A stretch of DNA of 8,061 nucleotides from Promicromonosporaceae bacterium (GTDB lineage Bacteria > Actinomycetota > Actinomycetes > Actinomycetales > Cellulomonadaceae). The position numbers and the translations under genes were made by a program. Of this stretch, positions 5,668 through 8,061 are shown piece after piece. The first letter of the stretch is position 1. Each line of letters opens with the position of its first letter. Location of the stretch: the NCBI GenBank assembly GCA_009782865.1, contig WRIF01000054.1, positions 1 to 8,061 of the forward strand, read 5' to 3'. The notes under the pieces were generated by a model. The model was not told the origin of the DNA. It was given only the letters and a program-made list of their open reading frames with translations, and did not search any database.

Positions 5668-7560
5668 TTATCGCCGGCGCAGGCGACCAGCGGCGCGAAG
5701 CAGCGGGCGGGCGAGGGCGTCGAGTTCGCGGACACGCAACATCTTCAAGGCCGCCACATAGATGACCGCCATGGTGCCCCCGCCGAGGAGGGTGGCCAGG
5801 AGGGCGGCGGTCCAAGGAAGTTCGGGTGAACTGGCGCCCGCCGCCTGGCCCACCACCCAGCCTCCCGCCCCGGCGGCGGTGGCGGCCAAGGCTGCCCGCA
5901 CGTACAGGCGGGTCACGCGCCAGCCGTCCATCCCCTGCAGCTTGCGGCTCATGCCCTTGATGCGCAGCAGCACCGAGATCCAGATGCCGAGCGCGTAGGA
6001 GGCCGCGGCGGCGACCGCCCAGTGCTCGAAGTCCAGCACCCGCGAGGAGATCATGACGGTGGCCACCATCACGGTGGTGGCGATGGCCTGAATCCAGAAG
6101 ATGCCCTTGCCGTCCTCGAAGGCAAAGTACAGGCGCTTGATCATGATGGTCATCCCCAGCGCCACCAGGCCGAGGGCCATGGCCTGCAACACGGGGGCGC
6201 CCAGGTCGACCATCTGTTGGGAGGCGGTGGGGAGCAGAACCTTGGTGATTGGCCGGGCCAGCACCAGCAGGAACGCGGCCGAGATCACCGAGAACACGCC
6301 TGCCGTTCGCAGGCCCGAGGACAGGTCGCGCCGCACCCCGCCCAGGTCACCGGCGAGGGCGGCGGCGGTCATGCGGGGGAACAGGGCGGTGACGATGGAG
6401 ACGATCACCAGGGAGTGGGGCAGGAAGAAGATGATCTGCGCGTTGGCGTAGGCGGCGTTGCCGGCCACGACCAACCCCTCGCGCGTGCCCGCTCGTCCGG
6501 CCGCGCCGGTGATGTTCATCAGGAAGAACAGGCCTACGAGGTCGAGGAGAACGGCGCCGAAGGTCCAGCCCACCACCTTGCCGGCCGAGCGCAGCCCGAT
6601 GCCGCGCACCCCCCAGCGGAGGTTCCACTTGAATCCGATGCGCCGCAGGGGCCACAGCAGCAGGAGGCCCTGGGCGGCGACGCCGAGGGTGGCGGTCCCG
6701 GCGAGCAGGGCGGTCATGGCGGGTGTCCAGGCGTCCAGGTCGAGGAGGCCGTCGGCGGGGGCGGTGCCCCACAACACCCAGAAGGCGCCGAAGCCGACGA
6801 ATGAGACGAGGTTGTTGGCCACCGGCGCCCAGCCGAACGCCCCGAAGTGGCCGCGCGCGTTGAGCACCTGCCCCAACAGGGTGAACAGGCCGTAGAAGAA
6901 CAGTTGGGCGATGCACCAGTAGGCGAACGTGAGCGCTAGGGCCCGGTCGGGGCCAGCCCAGGCGGAGTCCAGGGTCATCAGGCGCACCAGCACCGGCAGG
7001 AGGGCGGCCACCAGCAGGGTGACGGCGGCCATCGAGACGGCGGCCACGGTGAGTAGCTTGTCGGTGCGCTCTTGAGAGTTGCGGGCGGCCATGGAGCGCA
7101 GCAGCTGCGGGATGAGCACCGCCTGCAAGATGCCCGCCGAGATGAGCATGAACAGCTGGTTGGGCAGACGGTTACCCACGTCGAAGGCGTCGGCGACCGT
7201 GCCGATCGAGCCGATGACCGCCACCAGCAGCAGGGTGCGCACCTGGCCGGTGGCTCGCGATGCCAGCGTGCCGAGTGACATCAGCAGCGAGCCGCGCCGC
7301 AGCGTGTCATCGGAGGCGTTGAGGCCTCGCTGCAGGCGCGAGAGGCTGCCGTCCTCGGGCTGCGCGGAGGTTGTCACAGAGGAGGTAGTTTCAGGGGAGG
7401 TTGTCCCAGGGGAGGATGTCTCAGGGGAGACCGCTTCCAGGGAGGCCGTCTCCAGGGAGACCGCCTCGACCGAAGCCGTCTCCACGTCCGGGACGTCCAG
7501 GGAGGCCGCGAAGGCGGCAATCGGAGGGTGCTGGGAGGGCCCGCGTCCGTGTCTAGGCAT
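5668..7560 (-). CDS. murJ: Lipid II flippase MurJ (MviN family)
   Basis: MurJ moves lipid-linked peptidoglycan precursor from the inner to the outer face of the cytoplasmic membrane. The 630-residue protein has an unusual 85-residue soluble N-terminal tail, then a hydrophobic core with about 14 membrane helices expected for the MOP superfamily. Family signatures include SRATGQVR (101-108), DVGNRLPNQLF (127-137, with the essential-site arginine R131), ARGHFGAFGWAPVANN (235-250) and FFLPHSLVIVSIVTALFPRM (378-397). The tail at residues 17-66 is built from pentapeptide repeats encoded by a 15-bp minisatellite. Translation begins at the ATG at 7560, with GAGG five bases upstream, inside the end of the preceding gene (8-base overlap), so the two are likely coupled. 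The C-terminus ends in an Arg-rich cytoplasmic stretch without the pseudokinase fused in mycobacteria. Confidence 0.95.
   Translation of the reverse strand: MPRHGRGPSQHPPIAAFAASLDVPDVETASVEAVSLETASLEAVSPETSSPGTTSPETTSSVTTSAQPEDGSLSRLQRGLNASDDTLRRGSLLMSLGTLASRATGQVRTLLLVAVIGSIGTVADAFDVGNRLPNQLFMLISAGILQAVLIPQLLRSMAARNSQERTDKLLTVAAVSMAAVTLLVAALLPVLVRLMTLDSAWAGPDRALALTFAYWCIAQLFFYGLFTLLGQVLNARGHFGAFGWAPVANNLVSFVGFGAFWVLWGTAPADGLLDLDAWTPAMTALLAGTATLGVAAQGLLLLWPLRRIGFKWNLRWGVRGIGLRSAGKVVGWTFGAVLLDLVGLFFLMNITGAAGRAGTREGLVVAGNAAYANAQIIFFLPHSLVIVSIVTALFPRMTAAALAGDLGGVRRDLSSGLRTAGVFSVISAAFLLVLARPITKVLLPTASQQMVDLGAPVLQAMALGLVALGMTIMIKRLYFAFEDGKGIFWIQAIATTVMVATVMISSRVLDFEHWAVAAAASYALGIWISVLLRIKGMSRKLQGMDGWRVTRLYVRAALAATAAGAGGWVVGQAAGASSPELPWTAALLATLLGGGTMAVIYVAALKMLRVRELDALARPLLRAAGRLRRR
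7363..7512. repeat. 15-bp minisatellite, about ten units, within murJ
   Basis: Ten consecutive 15-base units begin at 7363, 7378 and so on to 7498. Typical + strand units are AGGGGAGGATGTCTC, CAGGGAGGCCGTCTC and CAGGGAGACCGCCTC; the units at 7468 and 7483 are the most diverged. Read on the - strand in the murJ frame they give pentapeptides such as ETASV, EAVSL, ETASL, EAVSP and ETTSP (residues 17-66), rich in Ser, Thr and Glu. Unit junctions form inverted repeats, for example GTCTCC-AG-GGAGAC at 7448-7461. A length of three-base multiples means copy-number changes keep the frame. Confidence 0.88.
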
Positions 7561-8061
7561 CGCGGCCTCGCCTGGCCTCGGCAGGAATCACCGGATCGGC
7601 CAGCACCAGGTCCTCGCCCCGGCGCCTGCCCCGGCCGCGGCGGACGGTGCGGAACACGCCGAGAACAAACAGCACGGCGAGCAGGGCGGCGATGATGGCG
7701 GTGCCGACCGTCTCCCAGCCGGCACGGACGCGCAGCTGCATGACGGCCGTCGCGGAGACCGGCTCTCCGTGGATTGAGAGCAGCCGAGCCCCCACCGAGA
7801 CGTCCCCCGAGGCGAGGGCCTCCACGGGGATTGTCACCCGCCTCTCCTCCCCGGCGGGCACCACGATCACGGGCTGTTCGGCGATGTGCAGGCGGGAATC
7901 GGAGGCGATCATCTCGACGACCACGGTGGCGTCGACGGGCAGGGTGTTGCGAATGACGGCGGGCAGCGCTCCCTGCGCCGCGATCATCATGATCTCGGCG
8001 TTGACGGTGATCGAGAGGGCGTCATGCGCCTGGCCCACCAGGGATAGCGCCTCGTCGACGG
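7553..8061 (-). CDS. DUF6049-like membrane protein, C-terminal part (5' end outside window)
   Basis: The frame stays open to the right edge, so the gene starts outside and the GTG at 8038 is not its beginning. Counting from that GTG, residues about 20-105 look like a beta-sandwich outside the cell (NTLPVDATVVVEM, VPAGEERRVTIPVEA, GARLLSIHGEPVS). One membrane helix follows at about 111-129, then an Arg-rich cytoplasmic tail (RRGRGRRRG). This pattern, and the position directly before murJ, match the C-terminus of the large actinobacterial protein family DUF6049 (Rv3909 in M. tuberculosis), which has no established biochemical function. Its stop codon lies inside the murJ start (ATGCCTAG), suggesting coupled translation and a shared envelope role. 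The family assignment rests on pattern and synteny, not on an alignment. Confidence 0.75.
   Translation of the reverse strand, partial: VDEALSLVGQAHDALSITVNAEIMMIAAQGALPAVIRNTLPVDATVVVEMIASDSRLHIAEQPVIVVPAGEERRVTIPVEALASGDVSVGARLLSIHGEPVSATAVMQLRVRAGWETVGTAIIAALLAVLFVLGVFRTVRRGRGRRRGEDLVLADPVIPAEARRGRDA

Noticed and set aside
7079..7777. 232-codon + strand frame across the murJ minisatellite and into the DUF6049 gene
   Set aside because: Its apparent repeats are only the opposite strand of the murJ pentapeptide tract, and it has no recognisable domain.

Overview
The window is high-GC, gene-dense DNA that reads as the origin-proximal core region of an actinomycete (Actinomycetota). The evidence is gene content and order: parB, thioredoxin, thioredoxin reductase, a degenerate protein-kinase protein, the lipid II flippase murJ and a DUF6049-type membrane protein. 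The same block lies beside the chromosome partition genes in mycobacteria (Rv3909 to Rv3918 region) and streptomycetes. GTG and TTG starts and the typical actinobacterial ParB N-terminus agree with this. I cannot name the genus from the sequence alone.

Layout. On the + strand, parB (1-1065) enters from the left edge with its first codons outside the window. It carries a near-perfect parS site inside its own reading frame (192-207). Everything else is on the - strand and converges on parB. Reading leftward from the right edge: the C-terminal part of a DUF6049-like membrane protein (7553-8061, cut by the edge); murJ (5668-7560), overlapping it by 8 bases; a membrane-anchored pseudokinase with an extracytoplasmic discoidin-like domain (3921-5624); trxB (2939-3862) and trxA (2604-2930) as a tight pair; then, after a roughly 230-base regulatory gap, a fold-type I PLP aminotransferase (1082-2374). 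A small hairpin separates the aminotransferase and parB 3' ends.

How the genes work together. The DUF6049 protein, MurJ and the pseudokinase form a cell-envelope unit. MurJ flips lipid II. In Mycobacterium tuberculosis the same pseudokinase and ectodomain are fused to MurJ as MviN (Rv3910) and recruit FhaA, whereas here they form a separate gene just downstream. TrxB and TrxA make a complete NADPH-dependent disulfide-reducing couple. ParB with parS handles origin segregation. The aminotransferase substrate cannot be deduced.

The window is mostly conserved core genome, and I see no new defence, mobile or biosynthetic system. The points worth a second look are the unfused pseudokinase; a ten-unit 15-bp minisatellite encoding a pentapeptide tail on MurJ; a DtxR/IdeR-like iron-box core over the aminotransferase promoter; a 13-bp tandem duplication of the trxB ribosome-binding site; and the absence of sigM/rsmA and cwlM from positions they occupy in mycobacteria.
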